Shown one piece after another: positions 1-7,579 of a stretch of DNA of 12,899 nucleotides. The notes under the pieces are model-generated. The model was not told the DNA's origin, did no database searches, and worked only from the letters and a program-made list of their open reading frames with translations. This DNA is from an uncultured Polaribacter sp. (GTDB lineage Bacteria; Bacteroidota; Bacteroidia; Flavobacteriales; Flavobacteriaceae). The stretch spans positions 1 to 12,899 of the forward strand of contig CAJXAS010000027.1 in NCBI GenBank assembly GCA_913050305.1. The letters are read 5' to 3'. The position numbers and the translations under genes are program-made. Position 1 is the first letter of the stretch, and each line of letters begins with the position of its first letter.

Positions 1-286
1 TATTATTTTTTCTAAAATAATCAATTACTAAATTATGGGCAATTCGCATTACCCAGGGTAAAAACTTTCCTTCCTCGTTATACTTTCCTTTTTTTAAAGT
101 TCTAATTACTTTAATGAAAGTGTCTTGAAAAACGTCTTCGGTTAAATCTTTATCTTGAATTTTACTATAAATAAAGCTATACAAACGCTGTTTGTGCCTA
201 TTAATTAATATAGATAAAGAAGCCTCTTTACCTCCAATGTATTCGCTAACTAATATACTGTCTGATATTTTATTATTACGTACCAT
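1..286 (-). CDS. ECF-type RNA polymerase sigma factor, N-terminal part (cut by window edge)
   Basis: The minus-strand frame opens at ATG 284-286 and runs off the window start without a stop, giving 95 residues of a protein expected to be about 180-200 aa. The visible part is the sigma-70 region 2 module: a helix with LINRHKQRLYSFIYSKI, then the DLTEDVFQDTFIKVI segment (region 2.1/2.2, core RNAP binding), then KFLPWVMRIAHNLVIDYFRK, which covers regions 2.3-2.4 (-10 melting and recognition). This is the standard ECF layout. Region 4 lies outside the window, so the subgroup and target promoters cannot be read. No anti-sigma gene is visible because the downstream side is missing. The gene diverges from uvrA, and a good Bacteroidota promoter sits at 392-423, giving a leader of about 100 nt with a hairpin at 298-317. 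Confident as a sigma factor; specific role unknown. Confidence 0.93.
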   Translation of the reverse strand, partial: MVRNNKISDSILVSEYIGGKEASLSILINRHKQRLYSFIYSKIQDKDLTEDVFQDTFIKVIRTLKKGKYNEEGKFLPWVMRIAHNLVIDYFRKNN

Positions 287-297
287 AATTACTTTTA

Positions 298-317
298 GAA
301 AAGCGATAGGGCTTTTC
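298..317 (-). other. Hairpin in the leader of the sigma gene
   Basis: GAAAAGC (298-304) and GCTTTTC (311-317) are perfect reverse complements separated by six bases. In the minus-strand transcript they form a 7-bp stem ending 11 nt before the start codon. No U-tract follows in the sense direction, so it is not a terminator. It could limit ribosome access to the sigma start codon, but a 7-bp AT-rich stem is also possible by chance. Confidence 0.4.
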
Positions 318-391
318 TTATTATTAATTGTTAATAATTTTAAAAGTAATTTTTTGCTATATACGTCTAATTTATTGAAGTTTATGAGTAA

Positions 392-423
392 CAAATATCA
401 ATAATATTTATTAATGCAACAAA
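392..423 (-). promoter_or_regulatory. Candidate promoter of the ECF sigma gene
   Basis: Read on the minus strand, a -7 box GATATTTG (complement of 392-399) matches Bacteroidota TAnnTTTG at seven of eight positions. A TTG lies 17 bases upstream (complement of 417-419), with a second TTTG three bases further (420-423). Transcription would start near 385, about 100 nt before the ATG. No promoter of similar quality was found for divergent uvrA; the best is TAAATTTA at 474-481 without a -33 TTG. Predicted from motif match only. Confidence 0.5.
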
Positions 424-500
424 CTTTTTATAAAAAAAGATTTTACTAGCTATAAAATGAGGTTATTTTTTGGTAAATTTATAGCCTATATTATTGACAC

Positions 501-3293
501 ATGAAGAGAGATATTTCCGCAGTAAATCCTAAAGAAAATATTATTATAAAAGGAGCAAAACTGCACAATTTAAAGAACATAGATGTTGTTATTCCTAGAA
601 ATAAATTAGTTGTAATTACAGGGCTTTCGGGCTCTGGTAAGTCTTCTTTGGCTTTTGACACCTTGTATGCAGAAGGACAGAGACGCTATGTAGAAAGTTT
701 AAGTTCTTACGCACGTCAGTTTTTAGGTAAATTACACAAACCTAAAGTAGATTACATAAAAGGGATTGCGCCCGCAATTGCAATAGAACAAAAAGTAAAT
801 TCTACGAATCCACGTTCAACGGTTGGTACTTCTACAGAAATTTATGATTATATAAAATTATTGTTTGCTAGAGTTGGCAAAACCTACTCCCCTATTTCTG
901 GAGGTGAGGTGAAAAAGGATACTGTTTCTGATGTTGTAAAGTTTATAAAAAAATTTAATAATAAAACAAAGCTTTTATTACTAGCACCAATTGTTATTAA
1001 TGAAGATAGAGATTTAAAAACTGTTTTAAAGGTTTTAGAGCAACAAGGTTATGCACGTTTAAAATGGAACGAAAAAATATATAAAATTTCAGATTTCCCA
1101 CAAGTAGAATTTAAAAATGAATCTTTGTTTTTAGTGGTTGATAGAGTCATTACCAAAGAAGATGAAGATTTTTACAATAGATTAGCAGATGCAGTTCAAA
1201 CTGCTTTTTTTGAAGGAAAAGGAATTTGCTTTATCGAAAATTTAACAGATAACAAAGTATCTGAGTTTAGTAATAAATTTACTTTAGACGGACTTACATT
1301 TTTAGAACCAAACACCCATTTATTTAGTTTTAATAATCCGTATGGCGCATGTCCAACTTGCGAAGGTTACGGAAATGTAATTGGTATTGATGAAGATTTA
1401 GTCATTCCAAATACAGGGTTATCTATCTTTGAAGATTGTATTTTTCCATTTAGAACACCTTCATACATTCATTATAAAGAAAATTTAATTGAAGTTGCAT
1501 ATCAATTTGATATTCCAATTCACAAACCTTGGTTTGAGTTATCACAAAAACAGAAAGAGTTGGTTTGGGAAGGGAATGCATCTTTTCGAGGTATTCATCA
1601 TTTCTTTTCAATTTTAGAAGAAAAAAGTTACAAAATTCAAAATAGAGTAATGCTTTCTCGGTATCGAGGTAAGACCAAATGTACTACCTGTAATGGGAAA
1701 CGTTTAAGAGATGAAACAAACTATATAAAAATAAATGATAAGAATATTTCTGATTTAGTTGCGCTTCCTTTAGATGAATTGGCAGTATTTTTTGTAGCGC
1801 TAAAGCTAGATGTTTACGAAGCAAAAATTGGGAAACGCTTATTAATGGAAATTAATAATAGATTACAGTTTTTAACAGATGTTGGATTAAATTACTTAAC
1901 GATTAACAGAACTTCCAATACTCTCTCTGGTGGTGAGAGTCAGCGTATAAACTTAGCAACCTCTTTAGGCAGTTCTTTAGTAGGTTCTATGTATATATTA
2001 GATGAACCAAGTATTGGTTTACATCCTAAAGACACAGAACGGCTCATTGGAGTTTTAAAAGATTTACGTAATTTAGGTAATACTGTAATTGTTGTAGAGC
2101 ACGACGAAGACATTATGAGAGAGGCAGATTACATTATAGATATCGGTCCCGAAGCGGGTACTTTTGGCGGTCACGTAGTTGCCGAAGGAAACTTTAAAGA
2201 AATTTTAAAGTCAGATTCTTTAACAGCCAAATACCTAAATGAAGATTTAAAAATTGAAGTCCCTAGAAAACGACGGACATCGATAAATAAAATTGAGATT
2301 ATTGGAGCTAGAGAGCATAATTTACAAAATGTAAATGTTACCATTCCGCTAAACTGTCTGTCCGTAATTACAGGTGTTTCCGGTTCTGGTAAGAGTACAT
2401 TGGTTAAAAAGATTCTATACCCTGTACTTCAGAAAAAATTAGTTGGTTATGGCGATAAGATTGGTCAACATACAGAAGTAAAAGGGAATTTTGAAACATT
2501 AAAACATGTCGAATTTATTGATCAAAATCCAATTGGACGTTCTTCTAGATCAAATCCGGTAACCTACATTAAGGCGTATGACGATATTAGGGCGTTGTAC
2601 TCCAATCAAAAATTATCTAGTATACGGAACTACAAACCCAAGCATTTTTCTTTTAATGTCGAGGGCGGACGCTGTGAAGTTTGTAAAGGTGAAGGTGAAG
2701 TAACTATTGAAATGCAATTTATGGCAGATGTGCATTTAGAATGTGATGTTTGTAATGGTAAACGTTTCAAAAAAGAAGTTTTAGAAGTAAAGTTTGACGA
2801 AAAGTCTATTGATGATATACTCAATTTAACCATTGATGATGCTGTAGCTTTTTTCTCTGAAAATTTAGTTACTAAAATTGCACAAAAACTAAAACCTTTG
2901 CAGGATGTTGGTTTAGGCTATGTGAAATTAGGTCAATCCTCTTCTACACTTTCTGGTGGTGAAGCACAACGTATAAAATTGGCCTCATTTTTAGTAAAAG
3001 GAAATACAAAAGACAAAGCTTTGTTTATTTTTGATGAACCAACTACTGGTTTACATTTTCATGATATTAAAAAATTATTAGCAAGTTTTAACGCACTTAT
3101 TGAACGTGGACACTCAATTCTTGTAATTGAACATAATATAGAACTTATAAAGTGTGCAGATTATATAATTGATTTAGGTCTAGAAGGCGGAAAAAATGGT
3201 GGGAACCTTATTTTTCAAGGGACTCCTGAAGAATTAGCTAAAAACAAAGATTCTTATACAGCTAAGTACTTGGCAGATAAATTAGACTCCTAG
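501..3293 (+). CDS. uvrA: UvrA, excinuclease ABC subunit A
   Basis: UvrA is the damage-sensing ATPase of nucleotide excision repair in the cytoplasm. It dimerises on DNA and loads UvrB. The 930-aa length is close to the usual 940. It has two ABC modules: Walker A GLSGSGKSS at 41-49 with signature LSGGESQR at 475-482 and Walker B ending ILDEPS near 503, then Walker A GVSGSGKST at 625-633 with LSGGEAQR at 817-824 and IFDEPT near 848. The UvrB-binding domain occupies roughly 130-250. The C-terminal zinc module is complete (C725, C728, C748, C751). The N-terminal module is not: the CxxC pair expected about 20 residues before C284/C287 is replaced by a shortened TLDG segment, leaving C284/C287 and a separate pair at C394/C397. 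The insertion-domain motif PIGRSSRSNP (677-686) is present. It stands alone, diverging from the sigma gene; no promoter stands out. Confidence 0.97.
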   Translation: MKRDISAVNPKENIIIKGAKLHNLKNIDVVIPRNKLVVITGLSGSGKSSLAFDTLYAEGQRRYVESLSSYARQFLGKLHKPKVDYIKGIAPAIAIEQKVNSTNPRSTVGTSTEIYDYIKLLFARVGKTYSPISGGEVKKDTVSDVVKFIKKFNNKTKLLLLAPIVINEDRDLKTVLKVLEQQGYARLKWNEKIYKISDFPQVEFKNESLFLVVDRVITKEDEDFYNRLADAVQTAFFEGKGICFIENLTDNKVSEFSNKFTLDGLTFLEPNTHLFSFNNPYGACPTCEGYGNVIGIDEDLVIPNTGLSIFEDCIFPFRTPSYIHYKENLIEVAYQFDIPIHKPWFELSQKQKELVWEGNASFRGIHHFFSILEEKSYKIQNRVMLSRYRGKTKCTTCNGKRLRDETNYIKINDKNISDLVALPLDELAVFFVALKLDVYEAKIGKRLLMEINNRLQFLTDVGLNYLTINRTSNTLSGGESQRINLATSLGSSLVGSMYILDEPSIGLHPKDTERLIGVLKDLRNLGNTVIVVEHDEDIMREADYIIDIGPEAGTFGGHVVAEGNFKEILKSDSLTAKYLNEDLKIEVPRKRRTSINKIEIIGAREHNLQNVNVTIPLNCLSVITGVSGSGKSTLVKKILYPVLQKKLVGYGDKIGQHTEVKGNFETLKHVEFIDQNPIGRSSRSNPVTYIKAYDDIRALYSNQKLSSIRNYKPKHFSFNVEGGRCEVCKGEGEVTIEMQFMADVHLECDVCNGKRFKKEVLEVKFDEKSIDDILNLTIDDAVAFFSENLVTKIAQKLKPLQDVGLGYVKLGQSSSTLSGGEAQRIKLASFLVKGNTKDKALFIFDEPTTGLHFHDIKKLLASFNALIERGHSILVIEHNIELIKCADYIIDLGLEGGKNGGNLIFQGTPEELAKNKDSYTAKYLADKLDS

Positions 3294-3409
3294 TTTATGA
3301 ATAACATTACTTTAAATATATAAACGTTGTAAAATTTACTTAAAAAAGAGATTAATCCTAACTAAAAACATAAGAATTTCTAGTTACACATCTTATCACC
3401 TTAAATTAA

Positions 3410-3441
3410 ACGAATTCTAATTTATTCTCTACGAATTCTAA
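3410..3441 (+). repeat. Two exact 11-bp direct repeats, 21 bp apart: candidate LytTR-type operator
   Basis: ACGAATTCTAA occurs at 3410-3420 and again at 3431-3441. The 21-bp period is two helical turns, so both copies face the same side of DNA. LytTR regulators classically bind paired direct repeats at this spacing, and such a regulator is encoded at 7580-8329. The second copy ends about 30 bases before the -7 box at 3472-3479, where an activator would sit. The core does not match the commonly quoted LytTR half-site, so the assignment rests on spacing, position and neighbourhood. Confidence 0.45.
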
Positions 3442-3471
3442 AACAGCCAAAATTTAAGTTAACTTCCCTGC

Positions 3472-3479
3472 TACTTTTA
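3472..3479 (+). promoter_or_regulatory. Candidate -7 box of the lipoprotein gene
   Basis: TACTTTTA matches TAnnTTTG at seven of eight positions and would start transcription near 3486, about 25 nt before the ATG at 3511. No TTG lies at the expected -33 distance, which suits a promoter needing an activator. A small palindrome (AGTGT, 4-base loop, ACACT; 3481-3494) overlaps the predicted start site and could be a second regulatory element. Confidence 0.4.
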
Positions 3480-3510
3480 CAGTGTATAAACACTTAAAAA
3501 AGTAGAAACC

Positions 3511-4596
3511 ATGAAAACATTCTTAAAAAAATTAGCATTCGCATCCGTAGTACTTTTAGCAACAAGCACCTTCATAAGCTGTGATTCTTTTGCAACCAAA
3601 GACGAAATCGAAATTGTTGCGGATAACAACCTACCTCATTTAGAGGAAATTCAAGAAATAATATATCAAGACCCGCTTGTATTTATAGCTGGTTTCGATC
3701 GAGGAAATCAAACTTATTACGCCAAGGCAAGAACCTATTTTGAAGAAAAGGGATTGACCATAATAGATGGTAAATATTCTTTAGAGGAAATAATTATTTG
3801 GTTAAATGAAAACGGCAAGCAGCATCCATTTAGCGAAATTCATATTGTAAATAAGAGCAATCCTTATAAAGGAATGAACCTAGAAACAGTTGTTAAAGGC
3901 ACCAAAATTACTGCAGAATCCCTAAAGAGAGTGCTTACTACCGGAACTTTACCAAGTTTAAAAAACGTAGTAACTAAAGACTCAAAAGTTATATTTCATG
4001 CAACAGGATTGTTAAAAAACACCAAACTTTTACAAACCTTAAAAGAGGCGTTTTGTGCAGCGGAAAATCCAATAGTACTAGCTTCACCTTATCATACAAT
4101 ATTTGGTGGAAAATTCTCAAAGCAACATTTAGCAAAGCCGTATTATATTTTTTACCCAACGGCACATTCTCCAGGGAAAATGGATTTATCAAAAGAAATT
4201 GCGAAGAAATACCCGGAAGAGAAAGACATCAATTGGTACGATGCTTTAAATAATGAAGAAGAAAGGTACATTGGTGAACCGTACATCACTCAATTTGCAG
4301 TACCTCTTAGATGGGAATTTGATTACTATAATTCTGATGATGAAATGCCATATTTTAATACAGAAAAAGACGTTATAAATTGGATACAACAGCAAAACGA
4401 GTTAAGTGAAGCGTTCGAAAAATACACTATTTCCATAGAAAAATTTAGATGGAATTGGTATGTAAAAGGAACTACACTAATAATTAAAGGAAGAACAACA
4501 GGTTTATGTGTTTTAAAGCCATTAATTAAACCTTACGGAGATTTGAAACACGTAACTCCAGATATCAGCAACAAACGTTTGTATGTAATAAAATAG
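3511..4596 (+). CDS. Uncharacterised lipoprotein, possibly a degenerate caspase-like fold
   Basis: I do not recognise this 361-aa protein as a named family. It begins with a lipoprotein signal: a lysine-rich start, hydrophobic residues 8-22, then FISC with C24 as the lipidated cysteine. The following DSFATKDE is acidic, so surface or outer-membrane export is possible. The mature part begins with an alpha/beta pattern: strand VFIAGF (57-62), helix, strand GLTII, helix, strand EIHIVNKSNPYKGM (109-122), a helix, strand KVIFHATG (159-166), helix LLQTLKEAF, strand PIVLASP. Paired strand ends of this kind, followed by a helix, occur in clan CD (caspase/CHAT) proteins, where the first carries His and the second Cys. 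Here these positions look like K115 and T165, so it would be non-catalytic. The C-terminal half is rich in Trp and Tyr and unassigned. The gene is monocistronic, between the direct repeats and the terminator at 4623-4662. The LytTR operon downstream may regulate it. The lipoprotein call is firm; the fold is a guess. Confidence 0.8.
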   Translation: MKTFLKKLAFASVVLLATSTFISCDSFATKDEIEIVADNNLPHLEEIQEIIYQDPLVFIAGFDRGNQTYYAKARTYFEEKGLTIIDGKYSLEEIIIWLNENGKQHPFSEIHIVNKSNPYKGMNLETVVKGTKITAESLKRVLTTGTLPSLKNVVTKDSKVIFHATGLLKNTKLLQTLKEAFCAAENPIVLASPYHTIFGGKFSKQHLAKPYYIFYPTAHSPGKMDLSKEIAKKYPEEKDINWYDALNNEEERYIGEPYITQFAVPLRWEFDYYNSDDEMPYFNTEKDVINWIQQQNELSEAFEKYTISIEKFRWNWYVKGTTLIIKGRTTGLCVLKPLIKPYGDLKHVTPDISNKRLYVIK

Positions 4597-4622
4597 TTTG
4601 GAATGGAAATTGTAGTTTGATT

Positions 4623-4662
4623 AACGTTATTGCACTCTACTAAAAATGTGCAATGACGTTTT
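4623..4662 (+). terminator. Intrinsic terminator after the lipoprotein gene
   Basis: AACGTTATTGCAC (4623-4635) pairs with GTGCAATGACGTT (4648-4660) over 13 positions, one of them a U-G wobble in RNA, around a 12-nt loop, and is followed by a short T-rich run. It lies 26 nt after the lipoprotein stop codon. An ATG at 4646 falls in the loop, which argues against using it as the start of the kinase gene. Confidence 0.65.
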
Positions 4663-4668
4663 AATTAG

Positions 4669-4676
4669 TAAGTTTG
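4669..4676 (+). promoter_or_regulatory. -7 box of the kinase-phosphoesterase-regulator operon
   Basis: TAAGTTTG is an exact match to the Bacteroidota -7 consensus TAnnTTTG and sits seven bases after the terminator. The predicted transcription start is near 4683. No clear -33 TTG is visible upstream, where the terminator stem occupies the expected place. The position implies translation starts at ATG 4694 or GTG 4709, not at ATG 4646. Confidence 0.5.
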
Positions 4677-4693
4677 TTAAAATGAATTTGAAT

Positions 4694-6727
4694 ATGATTT
4701 TTTTCGTTGTGAAGTCTTCCTCATTATTTAAAATAAAAAAAAACTTAATTTTATGTTTTTCTTTCTTTTTGATACATACGACCTATTCTCAAGAGTTCAA
4801 TTTTCAAGAAGTTGCCACTTACAAAGAATTTAGCACCTTTAAAATTAAAGAAATTACCCAAGATAAATTCAACAATATCTATTTTTCAACAAGCAAAGGC
4901 TTGTTAAAATTTGATGGAATATCAATTACCCTTGTAAATTTTAATGGAAATAAACAATCACAAAAAGTAACTACCGTATTCTCTAACAACGATTCTCTTT
5001 TTATTGGAAAAAATAAGAGCTTACAGATACAGACACACAATAAAGTATTCACTTTTGAAGCAAATAGCATTAACAAAATATATCATTATAAGCAGGGATA
5101 CTTCCTTGGCACAAATCAAGGTATCTTGTATTTCAACAACAAAGAATTACAACCTTTAGCAACCAATTATGATTTAGATTTTTCTATCATAAACGATATT
5201 ATTAATTATGAAAATAAGTTTTTAGTTGCTTCTAATAGTGGGCTTTGGCTTCTATCTGACCTACTTCAACCTGAAAAAACAGTCTTGATTAGCAAAGGGA
5301 ATTATTCCTCTTTTTTACAAATTGACAAGAAACTATATGTTGTGAAAAACAATTCTAAAATTGAAGAATTGACTGCGACAAACCAACTGATAGAAAAATA
5401 TGCTAAACCTAACATAAACAATATTTCAAACATACATAATAAAATATATGTAACTTCTAAGAGTGAAGGTATTGATGTATTAAATCTCATAAATTTTATT
5501 TTTGATAAAAGAATTAACAAGTATAACAGTTTCTTAAAATCAAATGAAATAACCGCAATATTTGAAGATGCTGAAGAGAATGTTTTTATTGCAACAGAAG
5601 AAGTATTATATATTAAAAAGAAGAACAATGGTAAAGCAAAAGCTTCCTTAAAAATTGCAGCTTTAGAAGTTAATTATAAACTTGTAGACTCTATTAACGT
5701 AAACTCTTACAATAGTTCTTTACAACTAAAACCAAGTCAAAATAACCTGTCGTTTTTATTGCAAAATGTTTCTATTCGCAATCCTAAAAACATAGAATTC
5801 CGTTATAAGTTAAATGAGAATTTTTCTTTATGGAATGCCAATAAACAAATAAATTTTGCCAGTTTAAAACCAGGCCAATATGAATTTATTGTTGAATCTC
5901 GCTTTAAAGGGGAAAAAGAAATAAGTTCCAAAAAATTCTCTTTTTACATAGAAACCCCTTTCTATAAGAAAGGTTGGTTTCTTTTAGTATGTGCTGTTCT
6001 TTTTTCTCTATGCATCACTATAATTATTACAAGATATATCAAACAGTTACAAACTAGAAATAGACAAAAAATAGCTGCTTTAGAACTAGAAAGTCATTTG
6101 CTTTCTTTAGAACAGAAAGCATTGCAATTACAAATGAATCCGCATTTTATTTTTAATGTTTTAAACGGTATAAAGGCCTTAGGTAATGCAGACGATAAAG
6201 AAGCACTAAACAAAGCAATTACCGAGTTTTCTGTACTTTTAAGAAGCATCTTAAAAAACTCTAGGTTAGAAGAAGTTAGCTTAAAGGAAGAACTTGAAAC
6301 ATTGGAAAACTATTTGAGTTTAGAGCAAAAAATGAGCTCAAAAAAATTTGAATTTTCTTTTGAGAAAGCCCTGAATAATATGGATGCTGAAGAACTATTA
6401 ATTCCGCCTATGTTACTACAACCTTTTATCGAAAATAGTATAAAACACGGAATTTCAAAAATAGCTTCTAAAGGAAAAATAAGTATCCACTTTAAAGTAA
6501 AAAACCAATTTTTAGAATGTACGATTCTAGACAACGGCATTGGAGTTTTTCAGTCTCAAAAAGGGAATACAGCTACAAATCATGCCTCTGTTGCTTTAAA
6601 AATAACAAAAGAAAGAATTGAGAACCTCTCTAAACTCAATGCATTTTATATTGAAGAAATTCATAAAGAAAACGTCATTTCAGGTACTAAAGTGTGGTTT
6701 AAAATCCCTTTAAAAACCGATTATTAA
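4694..6727 (+). CDS. Sensor histidine kinase of the LytS class with propeller and Y_Y_Y sensor region
   Basis: A membrane sensor kinase that should phosphorylate the LytTR regulator encoded two genes downstream. Numbering from ATG 4694 (677 aa): a signal peptide ends at TYSQ (30-33). Repeats of the two-component propeller type follow, such as NIYFSTSKGLLKFDG near 61-75, GYFLGTNQGILYF near 135 and KFLVASNSGLWLL near 175. A Y_Y_Y-like beta domain covers about 343-420 and a single membrane helix about 428-448. A short coiled linker leads to a His_kinase domain (PF06580 type) with phosphoacceptor H484 in NPHFIFN, the ATP-binding N581 in QPFIENSIKHG and the G box DNGIGV (613-618). The propeller is short and its repeats are degenerate. 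The start is uncertain: ATG 4682 coincides with the predicted transcription start, ATG 4694 leaves an odd IFFVV before the lysines, and GTG 4709 would give the cleanest signal peptide (MKSSSLFKIKKN then hydrophobic). The sensed ligand is unknown. Confidence 0.9.
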   Translation: MIFFVVKSSSLFKIKKNLILCFSFFLIHTTYSQEFNFQEVATYKEFSTFKIKEITQDKFNNIYFSTSKGLLKFDGISITLVNFNGNKQSQKVTTVFSNNDSLFIGKNKSLQIQTHNKVFTFEANSINKIYHYKQGYFLGTNQGILYFNNKELQPLATNYDLDFSIINDIINYENKFLVASNSGLWLLSDLLQPEKTVLISKGNYSSFLQIDKKLYVVKNNSKIEELTATNQLIEKYAKPNINNISNIHNKIYVTSKSEGIDVLNLINFIFDKRINKYNSFLKSNEITAIFEDAEENVFIATEEVLYIKKKNNGKAKASLKIAALEVNYKLVDSINVNSYNSSLQLKPSQNNLSFLLQNVSIRNPKNIEFRYKLNENFSLWNANKQINFASLKPGQYEFIVESRFKGEKEISSKKFSFYIETPFYKKGWFLLVCAVLFSLCITIIITRYIKQLQTRNRQKIAALELESHLLSLEQKALQLQMNPHFIFNVLNGIKALGNADDKEALNKAITEFSVLLRSILKNSRLEEVSLKEELETLENYLSLEQKMSSKKFEFSFEKALNNMDAEELLIPPMLLQPFIENSIKHGISKIASKGKISIHFKVKNQFLECTILDNGIGVFQSQKGNTATNHASVALKITKERIENLSKLNAFYIEEIHKENVISGTKVWFKIPLKTDY

Positions 6728-6732
6728 AGAAT

Positions 6733-7575
6733 ATGAAAAGAAGGAAATTTATAAAAAATACAGTTCTAACTTCTACGGGTGTCGGTTTCCTTGCAGGTCT
6801 ATATAGTTGGCAAATAGAGCCTTTTTGGCTAGAGTTTGTAAACGTACAAATGCCTGTTCAACATTTACCTGAAAATTTAATTGGTAAAACCGTGATGCAA
6901 ATCAGCGACATGCATGTTGGCAATCGATTTGATTATCAATACATCATAGATTCTTTTAAAAAAGCCCAATTATTAAGTCCGGATTTTGTCTTATATACAG
7001 GCGATTACGTTTCTTATGAAAATGAAACACAAGTAGAACAGTTAAAAGAAGTTATGAAGTTTGCCGTAAAAGGAAACTTAGGAACTGCAGGTATATTGGG
7101 AAATCACGATTACGGAAAAGATTGGGCAGCGCAAGAAGTGGCGGACAAAATCACCACAATTTTACAAACTGCTGGGGTTCCTATTTTAAGCAATGAACAG
7201 AAAGAAATGAATGGTTTAAATATTATCGGCTTGGATGATTATTGGGGAATGAATTTTAATCCAAATAAAATAATGTCTACATATGATTCTAAAAAGGCCA
7301 ATATTGTTTTATGTCACAATCCTGATGTCTGCGATTTAAATGTTTGGAATGACTATAAAGGTTGGATTTTAGCTGGACATACGCATGGCGGACAAGTAAA
7401 GCCTCCTTTTTTGAAGCCACCGATGTTACCCGTAAAAAACAAAAAATATAGTGCTGGGAAAATAGATTTAAACGATGGCAGAACTTTATACATTAACAGA
7501 GCTCTCGGAAATTTACATCAAATTAGATTTAATGTGAGGCCAGAAATAACCATTTTCACCTTAATAAAATTATAG
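6733..7575 (+). CDS. Tat-type membrane-anchored metallophosphoesterase (YaeI/YkuE-like)
   Basis: A calcineurin-like phosphoesterase of 280 aa with the full metal-binding set: D59 and H61 in SDMHVG, D91 in TGDYV, N124/H125 in GNHDYG, H195 in CHNPD, and H216/H218 in GHTHGG. The N terminus MKRRKFIKN is a twin-arginine-type signal, followed by a hydrophobic stretch to about residue 25 with no obvious cleavage site. The enzyme is therefore probably exported folded and stays anchored on the periplasmic side. Relatives include Bacillus YkuE, a Tat substrate, and YaeI/LpxG-like enzymes that act on phosphodiesters or nucleotide-linked lipids; the substrate here cannot be read. It starts five bases after the kinase stop and ends four bases before the regulator start, so it is part of the two-component operon. 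A role in the sensed envelope process is inferred from that position alone. Confidence 0.92.
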   Translation: MKRRKFIKNTVLTSTGVGFLAGLYSWQIEPFWLEFVNVQMPVQHLPENLIGKTVMQISDMHVGNRFDYQYIIDSFKKAQLLSPDFVLYTGDYVSYENETQVEQLKEVMKFAVKGNLGTAGILGNHDYGKDWAAQEVADKITTILQTAGVPILSNEQKEMNGLNIIGLDDYWGMNFNPNKIMSTYDSKKANIVLCHNPDVCDLNVWNDYKGWILAGHTHGGQVKPPFLKPPMLPVKNKKYSAGKIDLNDGRTLYINRALGNLHQIRFNVRPEITIFTLIKL

Positions 7576-7579
7576 GTTT

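Noticed and set aside
4646..4693. Kinase reading frame extended to ATG 4646
   Set aside because: The ATG lies in the loop of the terminator hairpin and upstream of the exact -7 box. The added residues do not form part of a signal peptide.
5302..5628. 108-codon open frame on the minus strand inside the kinase gene
   Set aside because: It is antisense to a well-supported gene, has low-complexity hydrophobic content and no recognisable domain.
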